Part shown: positions 13,851 through 27,427 of the stretch, piece by piece | Position numbering within the stretch: position 1 is the first letter of the stretch | Layout of the letters: the number at the start of each line of letters is the position of its first letter | Assembly: GCA_945643635.1 (NCBI GenBank) | Contig: CALZFC010000164.1 | Location: 62,001 to 126,000, forward strand | DNA length: 64,000 nt | Direction of reading: 5' to 3' | DNA from: Allodiplogaster sudhausi | Taxonomy: Eukaryota > Nematoda > Chromadorea > Rhabditida > Diplogasteridae | The notes under the pieces: generated by a model | The model's database searches: none | What the model was told of the DNA's origin: nothing | Seen by the model: the letters and a program-made list of their open reading frames with translations, nothing else | Translations under genes and position numbers: made by a program

Positions 13851-15270
13851 TCGTCAACAAGAAGAAAAAAGTTCCCAATGACCCATCACACAAGCAAGGA
13901 GAATCATCACATATGGCTTGTCAGCAAGATCCAAGCTAAATGATTTGGCGGTTTGAGGAAAATAAAGTAAAGTTTTAAAATAGTGAAATTGGGAGTGGCC
14001 TTGCTAAAATTCATATGCATATGAAATAAAGAATAAAATTCGCCTGGCCGTCTAATAAAAAGATAATTGAATTTTTGGAGGCATTGGTGGCGGTATTGGC
14101 GGTGACGGTGGCGTTAGTGGCGGTGGCGGTATTGGCGGTAGTGGCGGTGGCGGTGGCGTTGTTGGCGCTGGCGGTGGCGGTAGTGGCGGTGGCGGTATTG
14201 GCGGTAGTGGCCGTGGCGGTGGCGTTGTTGGCGTTGGCGGTATTGGCGGTGGCGGTGGCGGTATGCGGCGGCGGTGGCGGTAGTGGCGGTCGCGGAGGCG
14301 GTAGTGGCCGTCTAATATTAATTATTAGACTCCTCAAACATAACAAAAATTATCGCAGAATACGCCAATAATATTAAAAAGCATGCATGACAAGAAAATC
14401 GAATTTTTTGAGGCAGTGGTGGCGGTGGCGGTTTTGGCGGTGGCGGTGGCGGTATTGGCGGTGACGGTGGCGTTAGTGGCTGTGGCGGTATTGGCGGTAG
14501 TGGCGGTGGCGGTGGCGTTGTTGGCGCTGGCGGTGGCGGTAGTGGCGGTGGCGGTATTGGCGGTAGTGGCGGTGGCGGTGGCGTTGTTGGCGTTGGCGGT
14601 ATTGGCGGTGGCGGTGGCGGTATGCGGCGGCGGTGGCGGTAGTGGCCGTCTAATATTAATTATTAGACTCCTCAAACATAACAAAATTATCGCAGAATAC
14701 GTCTATAAAGAATGTATGACAAGAGAATCGAATTTTTGGAGGCAGTGGTGGCGGTAGTGGCGGTGGCGGTGGCGGTAGTGGCCGTCTAATATTAATAAGC
14801 AGGGTCCTCAAACAGCTAAACTAGAATACATTTATAATATTATAAAGCATGCATGACAAGAGAATCGAAGTGGTGGCGGTGGCGGTTTTGGCAGTGGCGG
14901 TATTGGCGATGACGGTGGCGGTATTGGCGGTGACGGTGGTGGTAGTGGCGGTGGCGGTATTGACGGTGGCGGTGGCGGTAGTGGCGGTGGCGATGGCGGT
15001 GGTGGCGGTGGCGGTTTCGGTAGTGGCGGTGGCGGTAGTGGCGGTGGCGTAGTGGCCGTCTTATATTAATAATTAGAGTCCTCAAAAATAAAAAATTCTC
15101 GCAGAATACGTCTATAATATTTAAAAGCATGTATGACAAGATAATCGAATTTTTGAAGGCAGTGGTGGCGTTGGCGGTATTGGCGGTGGCGGTGGCGGTA
15201 TTGGCGGTGGCGGTGGCGGTAATGGTGGCGGCGGTGGCGGTAATGGTGGCGGCAGTGACCGAGCCTACCA

Positions 15271-15480
15271 CCGCAACTTGTTCTCTTAATGCATCGTAAA
15301 CCTGAATTTAGTGTCTATCGTAATTCTGGCCGGGAGGGCAACAATGACTTCGCCGGCTATTCAAGCTCTCGAGTAGGCTAGGTTCCGCTGGGCAAATAAC
15401 TAGGCACTTCTCTCGGCTGGGCTTGGCTGGGCTTGGCTTGGCTTGGCTTGGCTGGGCTAGCCTGGCCGTCTAATAAAAAG
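15271..15480. repeat. dispersed module in the G-rich array, copy 1
   Basis: A ~200-bp module unlike the host unit. It starts near CAACTTGTTCTCTTAATGC, contains CTGGCCGGGAGGGCAACAAT and a CTCGAG site, and ends in a GGCTT/GGCTGG simple repeat joined to CCTGGCCGTCTAATAAAAAG. In the following unit GAATTTTTGCAGAC replaces GAATTTTTGGAGGC. I found no clear terminal inverted repeats, so the mechanism is unknown. Confidence 0.85.
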
Positions 15481-15617
15481 ATAATCGAATTTTTGCAGAC
15501 TGTGGTGGCGGTGACGGTCTTGGCGGATTCGGTGGCGGTATTGGCTGTGGCATTGGCGGTATTGGCGGTGGCGATGGCGGAAGTGGCGGTCGCGGAAGCG
15601 GTAGTGGCCATCTAATA

Positions 15618-18600
15618 TTAATAATTAGACTCCTCACACATAACGAAAATCTCGCAGAATACGTCTATAAAGAATGCATGGCAAGATAATCGAATTTTTT
15701 TTGGCAGTGGTGGCGTTGGCGGTATTGGCGGTGGCGGTGGCGGTATTGGCGGTGGCGGTGGCGGAAGTGGCGGTGGCGGTGGCGGTCGTGGCCGTCTAAT
15801 ATTAATAATCAGGGTCCTCAAACATAACAAAACTTCTCGCAGAATACGTCAATAATATTTAAAAAAGCATGCATGACAAGAGAATCGAATTTTTGGAGGC
15901 AGTGGTGGTGGTGGCGGTTTTGGCGGTGGCGGTGGCGGTATTGGCGGTGGCGGTGGCGGTGGCGGTATTGGCGGTGGCGGTATTGGCGTTGGCGGTATTG
16001 GCGGTGGCGGTGGCGGTATTGGCGGTGGCGGTGGCGGTAGTGGCGGTGGCAGTGGCGGTAGTGGCCGTCTAATATTAATAATCAGGGTCCTCAAACATAA
16101 CAAAACTTTTCGCAGAATACATTTATAATATTATAAAGCATGCATGACATAGAATCGAATTTTTGGAGGCAGTGGTGGCGGTGGCGGTTTTGGCAGTGGC
16201 GGTATTGGCGGTGACGGTGGCGGTATTGGCGGTGACGGTGGTGGTAGTGGCGGTGGCGGTATTGGCGGTGGCGGTGGCGGTAGTGGCGGTGGAGATGGCG
16301 GTAGTGGCGGTGGAGGTTTCGGTAGTGGCGGTGGCGGTAGTGGCGGTGGCGGTGGCGGTAGTGGCCGTCTAATATTAATAATTAAAGTCCTCAAAAATAA
16401 AAAATTCTCGCAGAATACGTCTATAATATTTAAAAGCATGTATGACAAGATAATCGAATTTTTGAAGGCAGTGGTGGCGGTGGCGGTATTGGCGGTGGCG
16501 GTAGTGGCCGTCTAATATTAATAATCAGGGTCCTCAAACATAACAAAACTTTTCGCAGAATACATTTATAATATTAAAAAGCATGCATGACAAGAGAATC
16601 GAATTTTTGGAGGCAGTGGTGGCGGTGGCGGTTTTGGCAGTGGCGGTATTGTCGGTTACGGTGGCGGTAGTAGCGGTGGCTGTATTGGCGGTGGCGGTGG
16701 CGGTAGTGGCGGTGGCGGTAGTGGCGGTAGTGGCGGTGGCGGTGGCGGTGGCGTTGTTGGCGCTGGCGGTGGCGGTAGTGGCGGTGGCGGTAGTGGCCGT
16801 CTAATATAAATAATTAGAGTCCTCAAACAGAACAAAAATTCTCGCAGAATACGTCTATAATATTAAAAAGCATGTATGACAAGATAATCGAATTTTTTGA
16901 GGCAGTGGTGGCGTTGGCGGTATTGGCGGTGGCGGTTACGGTATTGGCGGCGGCGGTGGCGGTCGTGGCCGTCTAATATTAATAATCAGGGTCCTCAAAC
17001 ATAACAAAACTTCTCGCAGAATACGTCAATAATATTTAAAAAAGCATGCATGACAAGAGAATCGAATTTTTGGAGGCAGTGGTGGTGGTGGCGGTTTTGG
17101 CGGTGGCGGTGGCGGTGGCGGTATTGGCGGTGGCGGTATTGGCGTTGGCGGTATTGGCGGTGGCGGTGGCGGTATTGGCGGTGGCGGTGGCGGTAGTGGC
17201 GGTGGCAGTGGCGGTAGTGGCCGTCTAATATTAATAATCAGGGTCCTCAAACATAACAAAACTTTTCGCAGAATACATTTATAATATTATAAAGCATGCA
17301 TGACAATAGAATCGAATTTTTGGAGGCAGTGGTGGCGGTGGCGGTTTTGGCAGTGGCGGTATTGGCGGTGACGGTGGCGGTATTGGCGGTGACGGTGGTG
17401 GTAGTGGCGGTGGCGGTATTGGCGGTGGCGGTGGCGGTAGTGGCGGTGGCGATGGCGGTAGTGGCGGTGGAGGTTTCGGTAGTGGCGGTGGCGGTAGTGG
17501 AGGTGGCGGTGGCGGTAGTGGCCGTCTAATATTAATAATTAAAGTCCTCAAAAATAAAAAATTCTCGCAGAATACGTCTATAATATTTAAAAGCATGTAT
17601 GACAAGATAATCGAATTTTTGAAGGCAGTGGTGGCGTTGGCGGTATTGGCGGTGGCGGTGGCGGAAGTGGCGGTCGCGGAAGCGATAGTGGCCATCTAAT
17701 ATTAATAATTAGACTCCTCACACATAACAAAAATCTCGCGGAATACGTCTATAAAGAATGTATGACAATATAATCGAATTTTTGGAGGCAGTGGTGGCGT
17801 TGGCGGTGTTGGCGGTGGCGGTATTGGCGGTGGCGGTGGCGGAAGTGGTGGTCGCGGAGGCGGTAGTGGCCGTCTAATATTAATAATTAGACTCCTCACA
17901 CATAACGAAAATCTCGCAGAATACGTCTATAAAGAATGCATGGCAAGATAATCGAATTTTTTTAGGCAGTGGTGGCGTTGGCGGTATTGGCGGTGGCGGT
18001 GGCGGTATTGGCGGTGGCGGTGGCGGAAGTGGCGGTGGCGGTGGCGGTCGTGGCCGTCTAATATTAATAATCAGGGTCCTCAAACATAACAAAACTTCTC
18101 GCAGAATACGTCAATAATATTTAAAAAAGCATGCATGACAAGAGAATCGAATTTTTGGAGGCAGTGGTGGTGGTGGCGGTTTTGGCGGTGGCGGTGGCGG
18201 TGGCGGTATTGGCGGTGGCGGTATTGGCGTTGGCGGTATTGGCGGTGGCGGTGGCGGTATTGGCGGTGGCGGTGGCGGAAGTGGCGGTGGCGGTGGCGGT
18301 CGTGGCCGTCTAATATTAATAATCAGGGTCCTCAAACATAACAAAACTTCTCGCAGAATACGTCAATAATATTTAAAAAAGCATGCATGACAAGAGAATC
18401 GAATTTTTGGAGGCAGTGGTGGTGGTGGCGGTTTTGGCGGTGGCGGTGGCGGTGGCGGTATTGGCGGTGGCGGTATTGGCGTTGGCGGTATTGGCGGTGG
18501 CGGTGGCGGTATTGGCGGTGGCGGTGGCGGTAGTGGCGGTGGCAGTGGCGGTAGTGGCCGTCTAATATTAATAATCAGGGTCCTCAAACATAACAAAACT

Positions 18601-21600
18601 TTTCGCAGAATACATTTATAATATTATAAAGCATGCATGACAATAGAATCGAATTTTTGGAGGCAGTGGTGGCGGTGGCGGTTTTGGCAGTGGCGGTATT
18701 GGCGGTGACGGTGGCGGTATTGGCGGTGACGGTGGTGGTAGTGGCGGTGGCGGTATTGGCGGTGGCGGTGGCGGTAGTGGCGGTGGCGATGGCGGTAGTG
18801 GCGGTGGAGGTTTCGGTAGTGGCGGTGGCGGTAGTGGAGGTGGCGGTGGCGGTAGTGGCCGTCTAATATTAATAATTAAAGTCCTCAAAAATAAAAAATT
18901 CTCGCAGAATACGTCTATAATATTTAAAAGCATGTATGACAAGATAATCGAATTTTTGAAGGCAGTGGTGGCGTTGGCGGTATTGGCGGTGGCGGTGGCC
19001 GTATTGGCGGTGGCGGTATTGGCGGTGGCGGTAGTGGCCGTCTAATATTAATAATCAGGGTCCTCAAACATAACAAAACTTTTCGCAGAATACATTTATA
19101 ATATTAAAAAGCATGCATGACAAGAGAATCGAATTTTTGGAGGCAGTGGTGGCGGTGGCGGTTTTGGCAGTGGCGGTTTGTCGGTTACGGTGGCGGTAGT
19201 AGCGGTGGCTGTATTGGCGGTGGCGGTGGCGGTAGTGGCGGTGGCGGTAGTGGCGGTAGTGGCGGTGGCGGTGGCGGTGGCGTTGTTGGCGCTGGCGGTG
19301 GCGGTAGTGGCGGTGGCGGTAGTGGCCGTCTAATATAAATAATTAGAGTCCTCAAACAGAACAAAAATTCTCGCAGAATACGTCTATAATATTAAAAAGC
19401 ATGTATGACAAGATAATCGAATTTTTTGAGGCAGTGGTGGCGTTGGCGGTATTGGCGGTGGCGGTTACGGTATTGGCGGCGGCGGTGGCGGTAGTGGCGG
19501 TCGCGGAGGCGGTAGTGGCCGTCTAATATTAATTATTAGACTCCTCAAACATAACAAAAATTCTCGCAGAATACGTCTATAAAGAATGTATGACAGGAGA
19601 ATCGAATTTTTGGAGGCAGTGGTGGCGGTAGCGGTAGTGGCGGTGGCGGTGGCGGTAGTGGCCGTCTAATATTAATAAGCAGGGTCCTCAAACATAACTA
19701 AACTAGAATACATTTATAATATTATAAAGCATGCATGACAAGAGAATCGAATTTTTGGAGGCAGTGGTGGCGGTGGCGGTTTTGGCAGTCGCGGTATTGG
19801 CGGTGACGGTGGCGGTATTGGCGGTGACGGTGGTGGTAGTGGCGGTGGCGGTATTGGCGGTGGCGGTGGCGGTAGTGGCGGTGGCGATGGCGGTAGTGGC
19901 GGTGGCGGTTTCGGTAGTGGCGGTGGCGGTAGTGGCGGTGGCGGTGGCGGTAGTGGCCGTCTAATATTAATAATTAAAGTCCTCAAAAATAAAAAATTCT
20001 CGCAGAATACGTCTATAATATTTAAAAGCATGTATGACAAGATAATCGAATTTTTGAAGGCAGTGGTGGCGTTGGCGGTATTGGCGGTGGCGGTGGCGGT
20101 ATTGGCGGTGGCGGTGGCGGTAATGGTGGCGGCGGTGGCGGTAATGGAGGCGGCATCACCGCAACTTGTTCTCTTAATGCATCGTAAACCTGAATTTAGT
20201 GTCTACCGTAATTCTGGCCGGGAGGGCAACAATGACTTCGCCGGCTATTCAAGCTCTCGAGTAGGCTAGGTTCGGCTGGGCAAGGAACTAGGCACGTCTT
20301 GTCTCTCTCCTGTAGGTTCGGAAAAGGTAGGCTCGTCTCGGCTTGGCTGGGCTTGGCTTGGCTAGGCTGGGCTAACCTGGCCGTCTAATAAAAAGAGAAT
20401 CGAATTTTTGCAGACAGTGGTGACGGTCTTGGCGGATTCGGTGGCGGTATTGGCTGTGGCATTGGCGGTAGTGGCGGTGGCAGTGGCGGTAGTGGCCGTC
20501 TAATATTAATAATCAAGGTCCTCAAACATAACAAAACTTTTCGCAGAGTACATTTATAATATTAAAAAGCATGCATGACAAGAGAATCGAATTTTTGGAG
20601 GCAGTGGTGGCGGTGGCGGTATTGGCGGTGGCGGTGGCGGTATTGGCGGTGGCGGTGGCGGTAGCGGTATTGGCGGTAGTGGCGGTGGCGGTGGCGTTGT
20701 TGGCGCTGGCGGTGGCGGTAGTGGCGGTGGCGGTAGTGGCCGTCTAATATAAATAATTAGAGTCCTCAAACAGAACAAAAATTCTCGCAGAATACGTCTA
20801 TAATATTTAAAAGCATGTATGACAAGATAATCGAATTTTTGAAGGCAGTGGTGGCGTTGGCGGTATTGGCGGTGGCGGTGGCGGTATTGGCGGTAGTGGC
20901 GGTGGCGGTGGCGTTGTTGGCGCTGGCGGTGGCGGTAGTGGCGGTGGCGGGGGCGGTAGTGGTGGTGGCGGTATTGGCGGTGGCGGTGGCGGTAGTGGCC
21001 GTCTAATATTAATAATTAGAGTCCTCAAACATAACAAAACTTCTCGCAGAATACATTTATAATATTTAAAAGCATGCATGACAAGAAAATCGCATTTTTT
21101 GAGGCAGTGGTGGCGTTGGCGGTATTGGCGGTGGCGGTGGCGGTATTGGCGGTAGTGGCGGTGGCGGTGGCGTTGTTGGCGCTGGCGGTGGCGGTAGTGG
21201 CGGTGGCGGTAGTGGCCGTCTAATATAAATAATTAGAGTCCTCAAACAGAACAAAAATTCTCGCAGAATACGTCAATAATATTAAAAAGCATGCATGACA
21301 AGAAAATCGCATTTTTTGAGGCAGTGGTGTCGTTGGCGGTATTGGCGGTGGCGGTGGCGGAAGTGGCGGTCGCGGAAGCGATAGTGGCCATCTAATATTA
21401 ATAATTAGACTCCTCACACATAACAAAAATCTCGCGGAATACGTCTATAAAGAATGTATGACAATATAATCGAATTTTTGGACGCAGTGGTGGCGTTGGC
21501 GGTGTTGGCGGTGGCGGTATTGGCGGTGGCGGTGGCGGAAGTGGTGGTCGCGGAGGCGGTAGTGGCCGTCTAATATTAATAATTAGACTCCTCAAACATA

Positions 21601-24220
21601 ACAAAACTTTACGCAGAGTACATTTATAATATTAAAAAGCATGCATGACAAGAGAATCGAATTTTTGGAGGCAGTGGTGGCGGTGGCGGTATTGGCGGTG
21701 GCGGTGGCGGTATTGGCGGTGGCGGTGGCGGTAGCGGTATTGGCGGTAGTGGCGGTGGCGGTGGCGTTGTTGGCGCTGGCGGTGGCGGTAGTGGCGGTGG
21801 CGGTAGTGGCCGTCTAATATAAATAATTAGAGTCCTCAAACAGAACAAAAATTCTCGCAGAATACGTCTATAATATTTAAAAGCATGTATGACAAGATAA
21901 TCGAATTTTTGAAGGCAGTGGTGGCGTTGGCGGTATTGGCGGTGGCGGTGGCGGTATTGGCGGTAGTGGCGGTGGCGGTGGCGTTGTTGGCGCTGGCGAT
22001 GGCGGTAGTGGCGGTGGCGGGGGCGGTAGTGGTGGTGGCGGTATTGGCGGTGGCGGTGGCGGTAGTGGCCGTCTAATATTAATAATTAGAGTCCTCAAAC
22101 ATAACAAAACTTCTCGCAGAATACATTTATAATATTAAAAAGCATGCATGACAAGAAAATCGCATTTTTTGAGGCAGTGGTGGCGTTGGCGGTATTGGCG
22201 GTGGCGGTGGCGGAAGTGGCGGTCGCGGAAGCGATAGTAGCCATCTAATATTAATAATTAGACTCCTCACACATAACAAAAATCTCGCGGAATACGTCTA
22301 TAAAGAATGTATGACAATATAATCGAATTTTTGGAGGCAGTGGTGGCGTTGGCGGTGTTGGCGGTGGCGGTATTGGCGGTGGCGGTGGCGGAAGTGGTGG
22401 TCGCGGAGGCGGTAGTGGCCGTCTAATATTAATAATTAGACTCCTCACACATAACTAAAATCTCGCAGAATACGTCTATAAAGAATGCATGGCAAGATAA
22501 TCGAATTTTTTTAGGCAGTGGTGGCGTTGGCGGTATTGGCGGTGGCGGTGGCGGTATTGGCGGTGGCGGTGGCGGAAGTGGCGGTGGCGGTGGCGGTCGT
22601 GGCCGTCTAATATTAATAATCAGGGTCCTCAAACATAACAAAACTTCTCGCAGAATACGTCAATAATATTTAAAAAAGCATGCATGACAAGAGAATCGAA
22701 TTTTTGGAGGCAGTGGTGGTGGTGGCGGTTTTGGCGGTGGCGGTGGCGGTATTGGCGGTGGCGGTGGCGGTGGCGGTGGCGGTGGCGGTGGCGGTATTGG
22801 CGGTGGCGGTATTGGCGTTGGCGGTATTGGCGGTGGCGGTGGCGGTATTGGCGGTGGCGGTGGCGGTAGTGGCGGTGGCAGTGGCGGTAGTGGCCGTCTA
22901 ATATTAATAATCAGGGTCCTCAAACATAACAAAACTTTTCGCAGAATACATTTATAATATTATAAAGCATGCATGACAATAGAATCGAATTTTTGGAGGC
23001 AGTGGTGGCGGTGGCGGTTTTGGCAGTGGCGGTATTGGCGGTGACGGTGGCGGTATTGGCGGTGACGGTGGTGGTAGTGGCGGTGGCGGTATTGGCGGTG
23101 GCGGTGGCGGTAGTGGCGGTGGAGGTTTCGGTAGTGGCGGTGGCGGTAGTGGCGGTGGCGGTGGCGGTAGTGGCCGTCTAATATTAATAATTAAAGTCCT
23201 CAAAAATAAAAAATTCTCGCAGAATACGTCTATAATATTTAAAAGCATGTATGACAAGATAATCGAATTTTTGAAGGCAGTGGTGGCGTTGGCGGTATTG
23301 GCGGTGGCGGTGGCCGTATTGGCGGTGGCGGTATTGGCGGTGGCGGTAGTGGCCGTCTAATATTAATAATCAGGGTCCTCAAACATAACAAAACTTTTCG
23401 CAGAATACATTTATAATATTAAAAAGCATGCATGACAAGAGAATCGAATTTTTGGAGGCAGTGGTGGCGGTGGCGGTTTTGGCAGTGGCGGTTTGTCGGT
23501 TACGGTGGCGGTAGTAGCGGTGGCTGTATTGGCGGTGGCGGTGGCGGTAGTGGCGGTGGCGGTAGTGGCCGTCTAATATAAATAATTAGAGTCCTCAAAC
23601 AGAACAAAAATTCTCGCAGAATACGTCTATAATATTAAAAAGCATGGATGACAAGATAATCGAATTTTTTGAGGCAGTGGTGGCGTTGGCGGTATTGGCG
23701 GTGGCGGTTACGGTATTGGCGGCGGCGGTGGCGGTAGTGGCGGTCGCGGAGGCGGTAGTGGCCGTCTAATATTAATTATTAGACTCCTCAAACATAACAA
23801 AAATTCTCGCAGAATACGTCTATAAAGAATGTATGACAGGAGAATCGAATTTTTGGAGGCAGTGGTGGCGGTAGCGGTAGTGGCGGTGGCGGTGGCGGAA
23901 GTGGTGGTCGCGGAGGCGGTAGTGGCCGTCTAATATTAATTATTAGACTCCTCAAACATAACAAAAATTCTCGCAGAATACGTCTATAAAGCATGCATGA
24001 CAATAGAATCGAATTTTTGGAGGTAGTGGTGGCGGTGGCGGTTTTGGCAGTGGCGGTATTGGCGGTGACGGTGGTGGTAGTGGCGGTGGCGGTATTGGCG
24101 GTGGCGGTGGCGGTAGTGGCGGTGGAGGTTTCGGTAGTGGCGGTGGCGGTAGTGGCGGTGGCGGTGGCGGTAGTGGCCGTCTAATATTAATAATTAAAGT
24201 CCTCAAACAGAACAAAAATT
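15618..24220. repeat. higher-order duplications of multi-unit blocks within the G-rich array
   Basis: The same succession of unit types recurs. The unit pair at about 15618-16103 reappears at about 17880-18344 and 22429-22932. The longer unit at 16131-16448 recurs at 17279-17615, 18616-18942, 19714-20040 and 22952-23257. The short unit at 20554-20778 recurs at 21624-21848 and 27018-27287. Copies share rare marks such as GGTTTCGGTAGT and GGCGTTGTTGGCGCT. This indicates segmental amplification of blocks of several units as well as slippage inside the G tracts. Confidence 0.85.
20156..20400. repeat. dispersed module in the G-rich array, copy 2
   Basis: Same module as 15271-15480, but longer. 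It carries an extra segment (GGCACGTCTTGTCTCTCTCC and a GGTTCGGAAAAGGTAGGC stretch) between the CTCGAG part and the GGCTT repeat. The following G tract starts with the same GACGGTCTTGGCGGATTCGG variant as the other copies, showing that module and flank were copied together. Confidence 0.85.
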
Positions 24221-26091
24221 CTCGCAGAATACTTCAATAATATTAAAAAGCATGCATGACAAGAAAATCGCATTTTTTGAGGCAGTGGTGTCGTTGGCGG
24301 TATTGGCGGTGGCGGTGGCGGAAGTGGTGGTCGCGGAGGCGGTAGTGGCCGTCTAATATTAATAATTAGACTCCTCAAACATAACAAAACTTTTCGCAGA
24401 GTACATTTATAATATTAAAAAGCATGCATGACAAGAGAATCGAATTTTTGGAGGCAGTGGTGGCGGTGGCGGTATTGGCGGTGGCGGTGGCGGTATTGGC
24501 GGTGGCGGTGGCGGAAGTGGCGGTCGCGGAAGCGATAGTGGCCATCTAATATTAATAATTAGACTCCTCACACATAACAAAAATCTCGCAGAATACGTCT
24601 ATAAAGAATGTATGACAAGATAATCGAATTTTTATAGGCAGTGGTGGCGTTGGCGGTGTTGGCGGTGGCGGTGGCGGTATTGGCGGTGGCGGTGGCGGTC
24701 GTGGCCGTCTAATATTAATAATCAGAGTCCTCAAACATAACAAAAATTCATGCAGAATATAGACATAAAGAATGTATGACAAGAGAATCTATTTTTTGGA
24801 GGCAGTGGTAGCGGTGGCGGTATTGGCGGTGGCGGTGGCGGTATTGGCGGTGGCGGTAGTTTCGGTGGCGGTGGCGGTAGTGGCCGTCTAATATTAATAA
24901 TCAGGGTCCTCAAACATAACAAAACTTCTCGCAGAATACGTCAATAATATTAAAAAGCATGCATGACAAGAAAATCGAATTTTTGGAGGCAGTGGTGGCG
25001 GTGGCGGTTTTGGCGGTGGCGGTGGCGGTATTGGCGGTGACGGTGGCGGTAGTGGCGGTGGTGGTATTGGCGGCGGCGTTGGCGGTATTGGCGGTGGCGG
25101 TGGCGGTATTGGCGGTGGCGGTGGCGGAAGTGGCGGTCGCGGAAGCGATAGTGGCCCTCTAATATTAATAATTAGACTCCTCACACATAACAAAAATCTC
25201 ACAGAATACGTCTATAAAGAATGTATGACAAGATAATCGAATTTTTGGAGGCAGTGGTGGCGTTGGCGGTGTTGGCGGTGGCGGTGACGGTATTGGCGGT
25301 GGCGGTGGCGGAAGTGGCGGTCGCGGAAGTGGTAGTGGCCATCTAATATTAATAATCAGAGTCCTCAAACATAACAAAAATTCATGCAGAATATAGACAT
25401 AAAGAATGTATGACAAGAGAATCTATTTTTTGGAGGCAGTGGTAGCGGTGGCGGTATTGGCGGTGGCGGTGGCGGTATTGGCGGTGGCGGTAGTGGCGGT
25501 GACGGTGGCGGTAGTGGCCGTCTAATATTAATAATCAGGGTCCTCAAACATAACAAAACAGAATACGTCAATAATATTAAAAAGCATGCATGACAAGAGA
25601 ATCGAATTTTTGGAGGCAGTGGTGGCGGTGGCGGTTTTGGCGGTGGCGGTGGCGGTATTGGCGGTGGCGGTGGCGGAAGTGGCGGTCGCGGAAGCGATAG
25701 TGGCCCTCTAATATTAATAATTAGACTCCTCACACATAAAAAAAATCTCGCAGAATACGTCTATAAAGAATGTATGACAAGATAATCGAATTTTTGGAGG
25801 CAGTGGTGGCGTTGGCGGTGTTGGCGGTGGCGGTGGCGGTATTGGCGGTGGCGGTGGCGGAAGTGGTGGTCGCGGAGGCGGTAGTGGCCGTTTAATATTA
25901 ATAATTAGACTCCTCAAACATAACAAAAATTCATGCAGAATATGACATAAGGAATGTATGACAAGAGAATCGATTTTTGGAGGCAGTGGTAGCGGTGGCG
26001 GTATTGGCGGTGACGGTGGCGGTAGTGGCGGTGGTGGTATTGGCGGTGGCGGTGGCGGTAGTGGCGGTGGCGGTAGTGGCCGTCTAGACAT

Positions 26092-26192
26092 AACAAAAAA
26101 ATCGATTCTCTTGTCATACATTCTTTTTAAAAATTCTCGCAGAATACGTCTATAATATTAAAAAGAATGTATGACAAGAGAATCGATTTTTT
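26092..26192. repeat. local inverted duplication inside one array unit
   Basis: Normal units read AAAGAATGTATGACAAGAGA on the plus strand. Here the reverse complement of that block (about 30 bp, ending CTTGTCATACATTC) occurs at 26092-26122, replacing the usual ATATTAATAATTAG stretch after GGCCGTCTA. The normal block follows at 26161-26192. The pair can fold into a hairpin and looks like a single template-switch event. Confidence 0.85.
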
Positions 26193-26987
26193 GGAGGCAG
26201 TGGTAGCGGTGGCGGTAGTGGCGGTAGTGGCGGTGGCGGTGGCGGTGGCGTTGTTGGCGCTGGCGGTGGCGGTAGTGGCGGTAGCGGTAGTGGCCGTCTA
26301 ATATAAATAATTAGAGTCCTCAAACATAACAAAAATTCTCGCAGAATACGTCTATAATATTAAAAAGAATGTATGACAAGAGAATCGATTTTTTGGAGGC
26401 AGTGGTAGCGGTGGCGGTATTGGCGGTGACGGTGGCGGTAGTGGCGGTGGTGGTATTGGCGGTGGCGGTGGCGGTAGTGGCGGTGGCGGTAGTGGCCGTC
26501 TAATATTAATAATTAGACTCCTCAAATATAACGAAAATTCTCGCAGAATACGTCTATAAACAATGTATGACAAGAGAATCGAATTTTTGGAGGCAGTGGT
26601 GGCGGTGGCGGTATTGGCGGTGGCGGTGGCGGTTTTGTCGGTGGCGGTGGCGGTATTGGCGGTGGCGGTAGTGGCGGTGGTGGTATTGGCGGGGGCGGTG
26701 GCGGTAGTGGCGGTGGCGGTAGTGGCCGTCTAATATAAATAATTAGAGTCCTCAAACATAACAAAAATTCTCGCAGAATACGTCTATAAAGAATGTATGA
26801 CAAGAGAATCGAATTTTTGGAGGCAGTGGTGACGGTGGCGGTATTGGCGGTGGCGGTGGCGGTTTTGGCGGTGGCGGTATTGGCGGTGGCGGTGGCGGTA
26901 GTGTCGGTGGCGATGGCTTTAGTGGCGGTGGCGGTTTCGGTAGTGGCGGTGGCGGTAGTGGCGGTGGCGGTGGCGGTAGTGGCCGTC

Positions 26988-27025
26988 TAATATTAATAAT
27001 TATATTAATTATTAATATTAATTAG
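26988..27025. repeat. AT palindrome in a spacer
   Basis: The usual TAATATTAATAATTA segment is extended into a near-perfect AT-only palindrome before the GAGTCCTC landmark. Only this unit has it. Confidence 0.75.
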
Positions 27026-27427
27026 AGTCCTCAAACAGAACAAAAATTCTCGCAGAATACGTCAATAATATTAAAAAGCATGCATGACAAGAGAATCGAA
27101 TTTTTGGAGGCAGTGGTGGCGGTGGCGGTATTGGCGGTGGCGGTGGCGGTATTGGCGGTGGCGGTGGCGGTAGCGGTATTGGCGGTAGTGGCGGTGGCGG
27201 TGGCGTTGTTGGCGCTGGCGGTGGCGGTAGTGGCGGTGGCGGTAGTGGCCGTCTAATATAAATAATTAGAGTCCTCAAACAGAACAAAAATTCTCGCAGA
27301 ATACGTCTATAATATTTAAAAGCATGTATGACAAGATAATCGAATTTTTGAAGGCAGTGGTGGCGTTGGCGGTTTTGGCGGTGGCGGTGGCGGTATTGGC
27401 GGTGGCGGTGGCGGTAATGGTGGCGGC

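Larger units (their letters stand above)
13010..14040. other. junction between the two arrays
   Basis: About 1 kb of unique, moderately AT-rich sequence separates the satellite from the G-rich array. Apart from the direct-repeat pair and the proteasome-like fragments, I see no gene in it. A possible minus-strand remnant near 13140-13210 is too short to call. Confidence 0.5.
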
